64,000 nucleotides of DNA from Trichoplax sp. H2 (lineage: Eukaryota > Placozoa > Uniplacotomia > Trichoplacea): NCBI GenBank assembly GCA_003344405.1, contig NOWV01000038.1, positions 372,001-436,000 of the forward strand, in the 5' to 3' direction. Both the position numbers and the translations under genes were made by a program. Every line of letters starts with the position of its first letter. Positions within the stretch are counted from its first letter, which is position 1. Shown here in pieces: positions 40,501-51,801 of the stretch. The notes beneath the pieces are model-generated. The model did not search any database. It was not told the origin of the DNA and was given only the letters and a program-made list of their open reading frames with translations.

Positions 40501-41071
40501 ACCACCGAAAAATATTTGTTTTACTTCAATATAAAATTAGTACATACGATGCCTGTAGTAAAAGTGCCTCTCTTTCTCTCAATTCTAATTGAAGATTTTC
40601 TATTTCCGCTACTAAGGTAGTATTCTATATGTAAATTATGATAACTCAAATTGAGAAGATGTATGGATTCTTCGTGATAAAGAAAATATATCCATGAAAT
40701 ATAATATTAACTGATTGAAATGATAGATCCAATGACAAAATTTGAATAAATTTTACAATCGATTTAACATACCATTTCAATGAGCTCAGCTGTACCAGTA
40801 GAGTCATCAACCGATTTTATTTTGAGCAAGTTTAGTTGTTCTGCTTTGTAAAGGCGCTGCTTTAAGTTAAAATTTTCTCTCTCCATTTGAGAAAATTTCT
40901 ATAATCGATAATAAGCAATATTACATTTGTCGGTGTCATCTTACGTCATGTTGAAGTGCGATTTAATATTTTATTATTACTATATTTCATCATCTAGTTG
41001 TACTCTATTTTAGCTTACATGAGTATGCTCTTTCACAAAATATGGAAGTTTAGTGATTAAGCCACCGGTTA
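31597..41071 (-). CDS. CDK5RAP2: CM1-domain centrosomal coiled-coil protein (CDK5RAP2/myomegalin/centrosomin family)
   Basis: Family role: binds and activates gamma-tubulin ring complexes at centrosomes and Golgi. The CM1 motif is split over two exons: 41019-41071 ends LPYFVKEHTH and 40773-40898 begins KFSQMERENFNLKQRLYKAEQ, aligning with the family pattern (RDFE..I..L.KENFNLKLRIYFLE), including the ENFNLK core. Exon 40548-40624 encodes AEIENLQLELREREALLLQAS, matching the family stretch that follows CM1. From 40.5 to 35.1 kb a long series of short exons encodes only heptad coiled coil, including IQRMIQTLQEKDMLLKE near 36000. C-terminal exons chain in phase: 34809-34889, 33954-34653, 33577-33853, 33053-33499, 32758-32970, 32068-32590 (LKSELAIYDK ... 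ILDEIRCLSEQLQQGLDAS, as in CDK5RAP2), 31824-31985 and 31597-31707, whose LRLEVTTLKRKIRSQEQ resembles the start of CM2 but is short. The initiator exon above 41071 was not found, and I did not resolve every middle junction. Vertebrates have two paralogs, so the symbol is approximate. Confidence 0.88.
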
Positions 41072-44000
41072 CTTTAAAAGAAAAAATTGATGTTTGCATT
41101 AGATTTGTTCTATAAAACATCTATCAAATAATTAATCATAATTTCAAACTCTATGCAAGTAAATGGAGATTGACCTTGTAACTAGAGATTGAATTCTACT
41201 AGTTAGTACAGTCCATAAGATAAGGCTAGTATACTTGTATACAGAAAGGTCTTATTTTAGCTCTCGATCAATTTCTAGTTAACAACTCAAGTATAATGGA
41301 TTTCTTATTACGATATTTAGGCATGCCTTAAGACTGACCTGAATCATTCAAGACACTTTCATTATTTTCAATGTTGGAATTATACGATGCTGCGATTGGA
41401 TATTTCCTGGCAAAATTTTGGCTTTCGGTTCCAAAACAGATGGAAAATTAGATCAATTATGTTCAAATGCACAGCGGTAACTAAGAGTATTCTACAGTGT
41501 GAATTCTTTCTAATGAGTGATTTTAACATTTCATTTATAACTCATAAATACACGTAGGCTGAGCATGTTCTGTGTTGTCAATACGCGTTGTCTTCCAATA
41601 CTGTCGTACTACATCATAGCATATTATGACAGATGAATATAATTTAATTTAATTTAAATTATTTAATGTCTATCATTAGTTAGAATAAAAAAAGGTAAAA
41701 ATGATGGCAAATGATGGCTTTGACATATTCTTTTATCTTTACTTACGCTTGTAAGGTATTCTACTGTAATTACTCTAGTGACGTATTTTTAAAATGTCAA
41801 CACTAGGTTTATCAACAGATTCAAATAACGAACGCCAATCATCATTAATAACTATAGACATTATTGCTAATTATTAAATTTGTTTGACAGTTAAATATTA
41901 ACGTCTTCACTCCTTGATCATTTCATTTGTGGCATAATGGATTCGATTTAAAATTCCTAAAGAGGAACTAGTCAGTCGAGTTTGATCACTTGTCACCATA
42001 TCTGACTGGACATGAATAAATAAATGGTTGAGTATGTCCGCGTCAACAAGTTGATTCTCGTTGATCGATAGCATGGATAATATATATCGATGGAAAGTTG
42101 TCATTTCAAACATGTATGATAACCTATTCTAGTATTCTGATATGATATAAATATCCATGATGTCGTCCATTATTATCCTTTGCACTGTACTCATTATTGG
42201 GTGACGAATTGCAAATAGTCCTAGCTACAAGATAATTTCTAATTCATTCTCACCATTTTCAGGTTGAAATTTATAACCTGGAAAGATTACTGTAGTTATT
42301 GATGTACTTGGCCAATACTATTATCGATAAGTACTTTCTAGGCTTGCATAATGCTTGTCTACATTGATAATAAGCTATCTGGCTGCACTTGATCCTTTAA
42401 TGTAAATTTCATGCAAATCATTCCTAACCATGGATATCAATTGTATTTTATTTATTTATACGATGATGATTGACGGCTATCGCTCGTAAGAGAACGATCG
42501 ATAGTGTCTAGAAAAAGATGATCAACGACTAGAGTGATATCGATCGATATCCAACAAGCAGAAATAGTGCAGATCGATTGCAAATTGCACGATGTAAGTC
42601 AATTGATGATCGCTTACCTAGCATCGAATTCAGTACTATCATCGAGGTATTTGGATGATTCCATAATTGATCTATAATTGCAATTTTAAAAATAATCTTG
42701 AGTCAATGTACTTGAACCACTTTGACAGTATTATCGACGCAAGTTGATTGATGATGGCAATCGCTTGAATATAATCTTCCAATCTAAATACTAGATCAAG
42801 CAGCACTAGCTACTCTCGATCCAGCTCAAAAAACATCTAGGTAATAGACTGTCTGTTGTAGGTCTTTTCCCACAAGTAATAATGGACGCTTTGCAAGGAA
42901 TTGGCTTTGCTCCTTTTTCCAACCTGAGATAGAATTAATTAATTAATTAATTACGCTGAAAGGACAAGCGATCTAGTCCACTCCTAATCCCCGATAGACG
43001 ACGAAGATCAGTATACCAATTGGATAATGATGGCGGCCAGCGACTTCATTGACTGCTAAAAGTAAACAGTAAACGACGTCTCAAAGCGTAGTAAATACGC
43101 GCTACTACCCCACTTGATGGCACGGATATTACTTCACTTTGACTGGACTCCAACACCTGTTTCAGTCCTACTCTTCTTTTTGTAACGGTCACAAACGAGA
43201 CCAGATGGACTGGCCAAAATTTGATTTTTGACTTTTTAACGGTTTTATCCTTGTACCAACTTGGCGACTACGTTAGACAGTCTAATGACACTGTCCACAA
43301 GCACTGTACGCGTACCCAACTTGACTGGACAGTATGGTCATCCAGTACTGACTGGGAATGTCCACAAGGCGTCCGTCTGTAAGGCGACGATGGGTTATAG
43401 CAGTGCTCTACCGGACTCGACGAGTGCTGACTAGTACTCTACTGCTCATACTGCACAACTGCAGAATGGATCTACTAGATTAGCTAACGATCGAGAATTA
43501 GTCGCTGAAAGGCGATATCATTGATTTGAATCGGTTTCAAGCATTCCAAATTTGGAAATTGCACCTTATTAGTACATAAGGCGTCCGTCTGTAAGGCGAC
43601 GATGGGTTATAGCAGTGCTCTACCGGACTCGACGAGTGCTGACTAGTACTCTACTGCTCATACTGCACAACTGCAGAATGGATCAACTAGATTAGCTAAC
43701 GATCGAGAAATAGTCGCTGAAAGGCGATATCATTGATTTTGAATCGGAAATTGCACCTTTTTAGTACATAAGGCGTCCGTCTGTAAGGCGACGATGGGTT
43801 ATAGCAGTGCTCTACCGGACTCGACGAGTGCTGACTAGTACTCTACTGCTCATACTGCACAACTGCAGAATGGATCTTCTAGATTAGCTAACGATCGAGA
43901 AATAGTCGCTGAAAGGCGATATCATTGATTTTGAATCGGTTTCAAGCATTCCAAATTTGGAAATTGCACCTTTTTAATGCATCACTACCGATACAATGAG

Positions 44001-45031
44001 CGATGCGATACTCGTATACTGTCGATAGACATATTTTCTACTATTACACGACGCTAATTTACCATACAATTTGTTATCGTCATCAATTCTAGTAACCATA
44101 GGCGAATAGCAACACTATACGCGCGTATATACAGCATGGACCGATGTGCTTCTCCTAGAGTTTCATGAAAACAATCTATAATCATGTTCTTCTGCTGTTG
44201 TATCATGTACAACTAGAAACGTGACATTGAAAAGCAATAATAGCGTCTTTATTTGCTGAAAAATAACTATAAATACGGACAGTCAACATCCATCGGAGGC
44301 TTCACTGATAATAATTTATTAAATATATATATATATATTTATATATAACCGATGCAGTACTCAACCTACTGTACTGTACAGCTATATACATTATTATGAT
44401 TACCATCAATCATGAAAGCTTCCTTAAAATACACCATATACACTTGTACAGTATTGTACATTCCTAATTATAATAAGAATCACTTATAATTAATAATTTA
44501 TAGATCATTAACATGCACACACAGTAATTATGTAATACCAGCATAATCAAAATAGATAACGTAATAGTGCAGTTCAATTCCTATTACGTACTAGTAATTA
44601 CACAAATATTACATACATACAGTACAATCATCTGCTTGTGAATACCAATATACATCATAATAATGGCAGCATTACATGCTTCCAAGAATAAATCCATTGA
44701 ATGGGGAATTAAATGAGTGAAATATTGCATTATTGTAATACAACATAGTGTCGACTAGCCATTGGAGATAATACATCAGTATAGTTCACAAATCAGGATA
44801 TTTTCAAAGATTTACACGACCAGATTTATTATTATCTAATCATTGGGGATAAAATATCACTGTATTGAAAAAAAATTGATTGATCCTAATTTACAGAACC
44901 GAATAAATACAAGCAACGATACCAATTTTTACCTTCATAATAAGACAGTATAGATATACTTATATATGTCAGTATATAAAATATGACTTGCAGGTTGCAC
45001 AAGCACTATGATAATATGCGTATTCTTCTTA
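41072..45031. other. Intergenic region upstream of the CM1 gene
   Basis: Should hold the missing first exon(s) and promoter of the CM1 gene and the 3' UTR of HS2ST1. A minus-strand open frame at 41907-42113 (68 codons, MFEMTTFH... to MIKE) has a possible donor (GTGAAG) before its stop, but its phase does not fit the exon at 41071, so I do not join it. Two short CG-containing stretches and a minisatellite lie at 42900-43980; a (TA)n tract at 44320-44345. Confidence 0.45.
43366..43975. repeat. Three-copy minisatellite, ~190-212 bp unit
   Basis: Units begin aaggcgtccgtctgtaaggc at 43366, 43578 and 43770. Unit lengths are 212, 192 and about 206 bp; the middle copy lacks about 20 bases (the gtttcaagcattccaaa part). 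Copies differ otherwise by only a few bases, so the expansion is recent. No open frame spans all three units and I see no conserved RNA fold. Confidence 0.92.
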
Positions 45032-48000
45032 TTAAAAAGTTCTTCTTGGATTCCCAACTTTAGGTCGAATCTTATCATAAAAGAACTTTTGCTGCATCAC
45101 TTTTCTACCTATTGTTTTATCATTTAATTTTTTCCCTTTAACAAGAGTCGATTCTTTAATTCGTTGAAATATAGCTAATGCAAACTCATAGAATTCATTC
45201 TCCATTTTCCAAATTTTACTTTTTTGCATTGCATTTATAGTAGCTTCAGATGGAGGCAATTTGTATTTCGTTTTTCTCGCATGAGATTTACTGACTGGAA
45301 ACAATAAGCCATCGTTACAAAAATAATAATTCAATACGTCATATACCTAACATGGTGACCATTTTAAAACAGCAGCATAATCAATTGAAGCACTTACATG
45401 TTAGAAACCTGTTTGTTGCGCCCTTAAATAATTTGGGAAGGGTAGCTTCAAGTACATTGATGAAACCAGTAAGGTCCTCAGTTACACCCACTAGTAGATA
45501 CTTGTGGAACAAATTATGTTTGGCTTGTTGCAGAGCCCACTCATTGCCAGGAATCCTAATATGAATATTTATCGACGTGATCAATAAAATCAATACTAAG
45601 TAATAGGATCTTAACGAAGCCATTTACCAGCATTGCGTATGATGACCACAAAAAAAAGGAATCTGAAGCCAAATTTTTTCAGGACGACAATCAGGTAGAT
45701 TTTTTGCTACACACTCATCAAACGTCTACATATTTATAAGATTTGCATGTCTAGTATCAATTATACTATATATTGAATCACGATATTTATAGCAGTATCT
45801 TTTGGGCATACAGTAGTAATTCTTACTATTTTATCGCCCATCTTCCGCCGATGTAGATGTGGCCTAAAATCATCTCCATAACGAAGAAAATAATAAAACG
45901 AAACTAATCTATCCAGTGGTTTTCTTAACACATTAATATATATAGGCCGGTTGAATGCACCATACCTAGGATAAAATAGGAAAGCATACGACATTAGCTA
46001 TCATAGGAAACATGTTTTATCATTAAAAAAAAAAAGTATTAACTAATAAACGGTTTATCTAGCAAATTAAAAATGCAGCTCTTCGTCTAAGATGAAGAAA
46101 ATATCAAATCAAATCAAGGGTTTACTTTTCAAAATCGAGATAAGCTAAATGACCATGGAAAATAGCAGGCTGCATTTTGCTCCAGCTTGTTATATTCCTT
46201 ATAAAACGTCCCTAAAGATGACATCGTCAATTACAGTAAGTTACCTATCTTCATTTTCCAATATTAGCCAACAATACTCATACAAGCCATATATTTTAAA
46301 TAAAAATTACAAGTACTTTAATAATGCTATCAATAGTACGCATGTTCTATGTGATTGCACAATAGCTGGACTAATTGTCAAATACGCTATTAATTGCGAA
46401 GCGAATTAAATGATGAGCCATTAATGGTATTTAGTAAATGCTTAGTCAATATCTATAACAAATGCCAATAACTCGGTGAAATTGGCCGCAAGTGTCTGAT
46501 ACAAGTTCCGGCAAAGCATCACATGAATTGAATTTTATCCGTACAATATTGACAATTAAAATTTAATTTAATTTTCTACAGTCTGACCTGATCTGCAACA
46601 TGCATTACATGAGAATTCTTGCTAACATTAAGGTGTAGCACGCGAAACTTATTAATTTTACAGAGATCGTAGAATAATGCCATTACGGATGTACTTCCAG
46701 TTTTTGGTACGCGATTATATATGATAACAGTCTTCCTCTATAATGTTAACAAAGGCAATCAAATATTATTACTATAACATAAATAGAGTAACGTTTAAGG
46801 AACAAATGTTACAGAGCCATGAGTCAATAAGGCGCTATTGACCGCATAATAGGACGCATTACGAAACTAAAATTCAGGGGGCTATCTTAAATCGTTGGGG
46901 TATTGTAATTGCTGTACGCTTTAGAATGTAAATTTCGATATTACTTTATCGGATAAAACTTGTAATTTCTGCAAGGTTAAAACTCCTGAAGCCGAAATAT
47001 ACCAACCGAGTGGCTGATATATCAGAATTCAGAAAGCTATATAGTATGTTTGAATACACACTTTATGTAATGTAAAATTTTTGATTAAATTAAATCTAAA
47101 TTTCTCCATCACAGCTCTCGTATATAACTAAAACTAGTACTTGGTAATACACGCGAAGATTAGATATGCTAAGATTACTATACGAAATTATATACCTTTA
47201 CAGGATTGTCTTTCGCTACTTTAATCTTTCCTTTAAAGATTCCTAGAAATTATAAGCAAATCAGAGTATTATTCACTGTCAGTAAACTGCAAGACAGTAG
47301 ATTCCAATCCTCAGTACAGTAGCACTTCCAGCGTAACATTTCATGAGTACTGTACTGTCTAATGTCTAGTGTATGTTCTTTCGATTTATAAAGTAGGACA
47401 ATTGACGTTCAATTAATGTAGTACGGGTATATTATAAAGCGTACTTTGACTAATTATTTAATCGCATATTTATCCATTGAGGATAGCTGAAGTAAATATG
47501 CACTTAATTTTCCAGTATCATTGCAATCCGTTGTTATCAATGCTAACCCTAACACTACAGTGTACCGTAGTGCAGATTAGAAATGAGTCAATTGTGCCTG
47601 TCGATGTTACATTAAAATTGAAATGATGATTATTACTACCATTGAAAAATTAATCAGATTCATTATTGTAAATCAAATCATCTTGCTAGGGATTTGTTAA
47701 TACTGTATTATCCATTTCAGGTATATTATTAAGACCATATAGCCCAAACTTGCATTACAGTATTGTTCACTGGATAGTCTACAGTCCTGCATTTTGACCG
47801 TTGCATGTACACGTACGTTGATAAGCCGTTCAAAATGACTGTGAAGTTTCATAAAATTACAGTACTGTAATACCATTTGCAAAACTTGCTGTCAAAAATT
47901 GTAATATTCTATTTGTAGTGGTAGAAAATAGACCAAATGCAGTACAATATACGAAAGTCTATTTCTTACTTGTACTGATTCATTTAATTTATCCATGTTG

Positions 48001-48234
48001 TACTGTAATATCAATATCTTGTAGATTCATATTATATACGATGCAATAGTGGTTTTCAAACAAAGAAACTGAAATTGATATATACTGTATATATATGTAT
48101 GTCGAAATATTACTGTTGATTGCTTCATCATGTTCAGTCAGAGTGGTCTTTAAGTTCTGGATCTGGATCTGCTGGGTAAGCAGTAAGACAATCATGAAGA
48201 AGCACAAAACAACCACAGGTGCTCTACTATTCAT
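45032..48234 (-). CDS. HS2ST1: Heparan sulfate 2-O-sulfotransferase
   Basis: Golgi type II membrane enzyme that moves sulfate from PAPS to the 2-O position of iduronic (and glucuronic) acid in heparan sulfate. Eight exons chain in phase: 48114-48234, 47202-47242, 46588-46737, 46126-46211, 45827-45965, 45628-45725, 45398-45555 and 45032-45294; total 351 residues against 356 in human. Exon 1 gives a short basic tail, a signal anchor ([14 protein letters not shown]) and the start of a stem (QIQIQNLK). Exon 3 carries the PAPS 5'-phosphosulfate loop RVPKTGSTS. Exon 4 has [10 protein letters not shown] with the expected catalytic histidine; exon 5 has [20 protein letters not shown] (3'-phosphate binding) and [14 protein letters not shown]. 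Exon 6 reads [11 protein letters not shown]; later exons [10 protein letters not shown] and [13 protein letters not shown], as in the family. An in-frame upstream Met codon at 48291 would add 19 residues; I prefer 48234 because it leaves a short cytoplasmic tail. The 41-base exon 2 is the weakest part. Confidence 0.95.
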
Positions 48235-48595
48235 TTTCTTGATTTCACGTTGCTGCTGCTTGACTAATAGGCAGTACCGCACTGATTGCAAGCTGAAGAG
48301 GAATTAGACTTGCCAACCCCAAATCTCAACTCGATCGATCATCCGTTTCTCTCTCTCCAACAGCTTTAAATATTATTATTCACTGGATTTACTTGAACAA
48401 GGGCTATCAGCATGGAATCATAACATGTGTTCATTCCAATCTATTGACTGTATATATATCGTATGTCGGGATTGCTTTTGATTACGACTATCGGTACTTT
48501 ATTCTGCCGCTGTTTTCTTTTTGCATTTAAAAATTGACGAGTACAGATGGACAGGACAGTATAATAGGTTATACAGTACAGTATAATGCAATGCG

Positions 48596-48640
48596 AGCAT
48601 CCACAGTACAGTACAGTACTGTACTGTACTGTACAGTAGT
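48596..48640. repeat. Perfect palindrome of CAGTA then TACTG pentamers
   Basis: Runs of acagt repeat and then switch to actgt repeat around a central agtact, giving an inverted repeat able to fold into a hairpin or cruciform. Similar shorter versions occur at 48710-48730, 49190-49212, 49285-49305 and 50192-50213. Confidence 0.85.
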
Positions 48641-48846
48641 CTGCAGAATACTGTAGAATCTGTCTCTGGCAGTCAGTCTAACTTTCTTTTTTAGAGGACA
48701 TTTGAGTGAGTACAGTACTGTACTGTACACGGTAACATTGCACATGCGTACTACTGGACTGTCGCTCAACGATGAACACCATCGTGGAGTGCTAGATTCT
48801 TGCTTTTTTTTCCAAACACCGTTTTTTAAAATGACAAAAAATGGAT

Positions 48847-50134
48847 TGTTGCTTCGCCAACGGAGGGATCGTAGTTAAAACCTATCCAATTCGATTCGTT
48901 CGTTCATTCCGCCTTTCAGTCTCGAGAAATCGATAATAACGCGATAGGCACATTTAGCAAGCGTTTGATTGGATGAAATAATCTTGCGTCATTNNNNNNN
49001 NNNNNNNNNNNNNCATGTGTTCATTCCAATCTATTGACTGTATATATCGTATGTCGGGATTGCTTTTGATTACGACTGTCGGTACTTTATTCTGCCGCTG
49101 TTTTCTTTTTGCGTTTAAAAATTGACGAGTACAGATGGACAGGACAGTATAATAGGTTATATAATGCAATGCGAGCATCTACAGTACTAAGCAGTACAGT
49201 ACAGTACTGTAGTCTGCAGAATACTGTAGAATCTGTCTCTGGCAGTCAGTAACTAACTTTCTTTTTTAGAGGACATTTGAGTGAGTACAGTACTGTACTG
49301 TACACTGTACCATTGCACATGCGTACTACTGGACTGTCGCTCAACTATGAACACCATCATGGAGTGCTAGATTCTTGCTTTTTTTTCCTAACGCCGTTTT
49401 TTAAAACGACAAAAAATGAATTGCATTAAATGATACAAAGTTTGTCTAATAAGGACTTGAAATTATAATGTTATATAATTTCAAACAGTGGGAAATACTT
49501 ATGAGACACCCTGTACTGTACAGTACAGTGCTACAAGTCCCCGACTCTACTCAGTATAGTACTGTCTGTCCATCATTGACTAGAGTAGTCCATGATCGAG
49601 TCTTTTCCAAGATGCTTTGGTTCAATTAATTATAATATACGTAACAGAATAACGAATGAAGAGTAAACTACTGCAACTTAATGTCCTGTCGCTTCGCCAA
49701 CGGAGGGATCGTAGTTAAAACCTATCCAATTCGATTCGTTGGTTCATTCCGCCTTTCATTATCGAGAAATCGATAATAACGCGATAGGCACATTTAGCAA
49801 GCGTTTTGATTGATCGTACTGTACAGTACAGTGCTACAAGTCCCCGACTCTACTCAGTATAGTACTGTCCATCATTGACTAGAGTAGTCCATGATCGAGT
49901 CTTTTCCAAGATGCTTTAGTTCAATTAATTATAATATACGTAACAGAATAACGAATGAAGAGTAAACTACTGCAACTTAATGTCCTGTCGCTTCGCCAAC
50001 GGAGGGATCGTAGTTAAAACCTATCCAATTCGATTCGTTGGTTCATTCCGCCTTTCAGTATCGAGAAATCGATAATAACGCGATAGGCACATTTAGCGAG
50101 CGTTTGATTGGATGAAATAATCTTGCGTCATTAC
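48847..50134. repeat. Three dispersed/tandem copies of a ~145 bp segment, partly within a ~303 bp tandem unit
   Basis: gcttcgccaacggagggatc begins copies near 48850, 49690 and 49990; each continues through cgataataacgcgataggca. A preceding block starting gtactgtacagtacagtgct at 49513 and 49816 shows a tandem period of 303 bp for the last two copies. The first and third copies share the end tgattggatgaaataatcttg, while the middle one is cut short where the next unit begins. The copies are almost identical. Confidence 0.85.
48994..49013. other. Assembly gap (20 N)
   Basis: Run of 20 unknown bases between repeated segments. A minus-strand open frame crossing it (48954-49178) is an artefact of the unknown bases. 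Confidence 1.
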
Positions 50135-50574
50135 GTCAAGTCCCTTTTTTTTTTAGCTGTCCATCATGACGTAATGTACTGTAGTTTACATGCAGTACAG
50201 TACAGTACAGTAAATTACGCGTTCTGTGCCAGCCAGTCATTCCGTACTATTAATAGTGTGCACAGTGGACAGCATACTGTAATAACAAACACCTATCAAA
50301 GCGATACACGTCTACAAAAAGTGGATGAAGAAAATGGACGCCAATGATGGCATGCAAATTTATAAATAGAAAAGAAAAATGGATCTTAATTCCACGTACT
50401 TATAAGTTTACTTGTCTTAACCATGGATATTATCCAGTAATTTGGGGGATTACAATCGAGTTCGAATAAGGTCGTAACAGTTTCAGCTTGGGTACTTTGT
50501 CAAAGATTGCTTTTGTCTTCACCAATTTCTACAATTCTTACTGTTGATGAAAGTTTGTTTTGAATTGGAGGAAC

Positions 50575-51801
50575 ATGGAGATTGAATTAATCGATGTCCT
50601 ATGCGATATCTGTGGTATAATCACTACAGCAGTTGTTTCAGTAGGTCGTCTCCTAATGGATTTATTCTTGAATGGACTACCGTTATGCATACAAATGTGT
50701 AGCGTTGTTATTACATTGGTGTGTTATTTAATGCAGCAAATGCCTATGATAGTAGCATTGATAGCAGATAATACCTTTAATATTTGCAGTGCACTTCTCA
50801 ACATATTAGCTAATGGATCAGCATCAATGTTACGATGTGTCAATGTTGACAATGTGTATGAATTGATGGTGGATACTTCACTAACAATAACAGACCCGCT
50901 GCATTGTATCATTGCAACGGGATCTAGTGCCTTAGCAAGCTTATCAAGTTTGTTGTTGACTTCGCTTGACTATACCGTCTCTATTCTACTGACATGTCAG
51001 AAATTGATTGCCTTGCTGTTTTGTGGAATTATTTTTTATGTCCTCAATACTATTTACTCCTGGCTATGGAACCTATTGTACTTATTAATTGTTTGCATGA
51101 TTATTATTCTATGTGTAAAAATTACTATCAAATTGCTAAAAATGAATGCTGGAAGGATAATAAGAAGTATTCTTCAACCATGTTTCAACGCATTCTATCA
51201 ACGTATTTCATCATCATGCGCTACAGAAAGTTTCCGTTTTCAAAATGGCCCAACCGAAGATCGAAACCAAGTGCAAACATGTGACGCTTCCGCTATAATC
51301 ACATTAATAAAAATGAACTCTAGAAGGCTTATAAAAAGCATTCTTCTTAAATGTTTCATGGCATTCCGAAATAATTTATCTTTATCAGCTGCAGAACGCT
51401 TCCATTTCCAACATGGGCCAACCGAGAATCGAAATCAATTACAAAGAAATAATTCTTCCGCTAGAATCAATAATACGATGAATCAATCTACAACTTCACA
51501 GCTACAAGCTAACCATGAGACAACGAATAATTCTATAAGAGATGCACAGAGACTATTGGATTGTACCCAATCTGATGATGAAACAAACGTCAATAAATTA
51601 CTTGAAGAGTTGGAAAACGAAAAGGATAAAAATCGATGTTGCATATGTCAAGATTCCGCTAGAAATGTTATTCTTATGCCTTGCCGGCATTTCTGTGTTT
51701 GTGGTGATTGCTGGGATGACGTGGTCAGATTGAATAGACGCAACGCAAGGTGTCCCCTCTGTCGAGAGATAGTAACAAATAGCATGAAAATTTTTACTTG
51801 A
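50575..51801 (+). CDS. Multi-pass membrane RING-finger E3 ligase, RNF26-like
   Basis: Single exon of 408 residues from the ATG at 50575. The N-terminal 195 residues are a series of hydrophobic segments, ending with a strong pair near residues 145-190 (ALLFCGIIFYVL, LLYLLIVCMIIILC). A polar linker follows, then a C-terminal C3HC4 RING from about 51637: CCICQDSARNVILMPCRH, CVCGDCW and CPLCRE, ending MKIFT. This order (about six membrane segments, linker, RING at the very end) and the length match RNF26, an ER-membrane ubiquitin ligase (433 residues in human) that organises perinuclear vesicles and regulates STING. The linker holds a 57-residue tandem duplication: KMNAGRIIRSIL at 51139 and KMNSRRLIKSIL at 51310, each with an FxFQ.GPTE.RNQ motif. 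Being intronless among intron-rich neighbours is unusual; an intron in the 5' UTR is possible. Assignment to RNF26 is by architecture and RING pattern. Confidence 0.88.
   Translation: MEIELIDVLCDICGIITTAVVSVGRLLMDLFLNGLPLCIQMCSVVITLVCYLMQQMPMIVALIADNTFNICSALLNILANGSASMLRCVNVDNVYELMVDTSLTITDPLHCIIATGSSALASLSSLLLTSLDYTVSILLTCQKLIALLFCGIIFYVLNTIYSWLWNLLYLLIVCMIIILCVKITIKLLKMNAGRIIRSILQPCFNAFYQRISSSCATESFRFQNGPTEDRNQVQTCDASAIITLIKMNSRRLIKSILLKCFMAFRNNLSLSAAERFHFQHGPTENRNQLQRNNSSARINNTMNQSTTSQLQANHETTNNSIRDAQRLLDCTQSDDETNVNKLLEELENEKDKNRCCICQDSARNVILMPCRHFCVCGDCWDDVVRLNRRNARCPLCREIVTNSMKIFT
51139..51480 (+). repeat. Internal 171-bp (57-codon) tandem duplication within the RING protein
   Basis: Two in-frame units begin at about 51139 and 51310. 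Shared features in order are KMN..R.I.SIL..CF.AF, then SFRFQNGPTEDRNQ versus RFHFQHGPTENRNQ, then a polar serine/alanine end. Protein similarity is clear while DNA has diverged, so the duplication is old. Confidence 0.8.

Larger units (their letters stand above)
48424..49423. repeat. Near-identical direct copies flanking a 20-N gap
   Basis: The segment starting catgtgttcattccaatc at 48424 recurs immediately after the gap at 49014, and the two run in parallel for about 410-425 bases, to roughly 48848 and 49423, with small differences (length of the CAGTA run, single bases). The copy ends abut the N run at 48994-49013 through the additional repeat at 48847-48993. Confidence 0.85.

Noticed and set aside
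41907-42113. Candidate first exon of the CM1 gene (minus strand)
   Set aside because: Its only donor gives a phase incompatible with the exon at 41071, and the sequence does not resemble the family N-terminus.
43366-43975. CRISPR-like array or RNA gene cluster
   Set aside because: Units are ~200 bp without spacer structure, the genome is eukaryotic, and no conserved RNA fold is apparent; it is a minisatellite.
48954-49178. Open frame crossing the N gap
   Set aside because: Created by unknown bases; no protein similarity.
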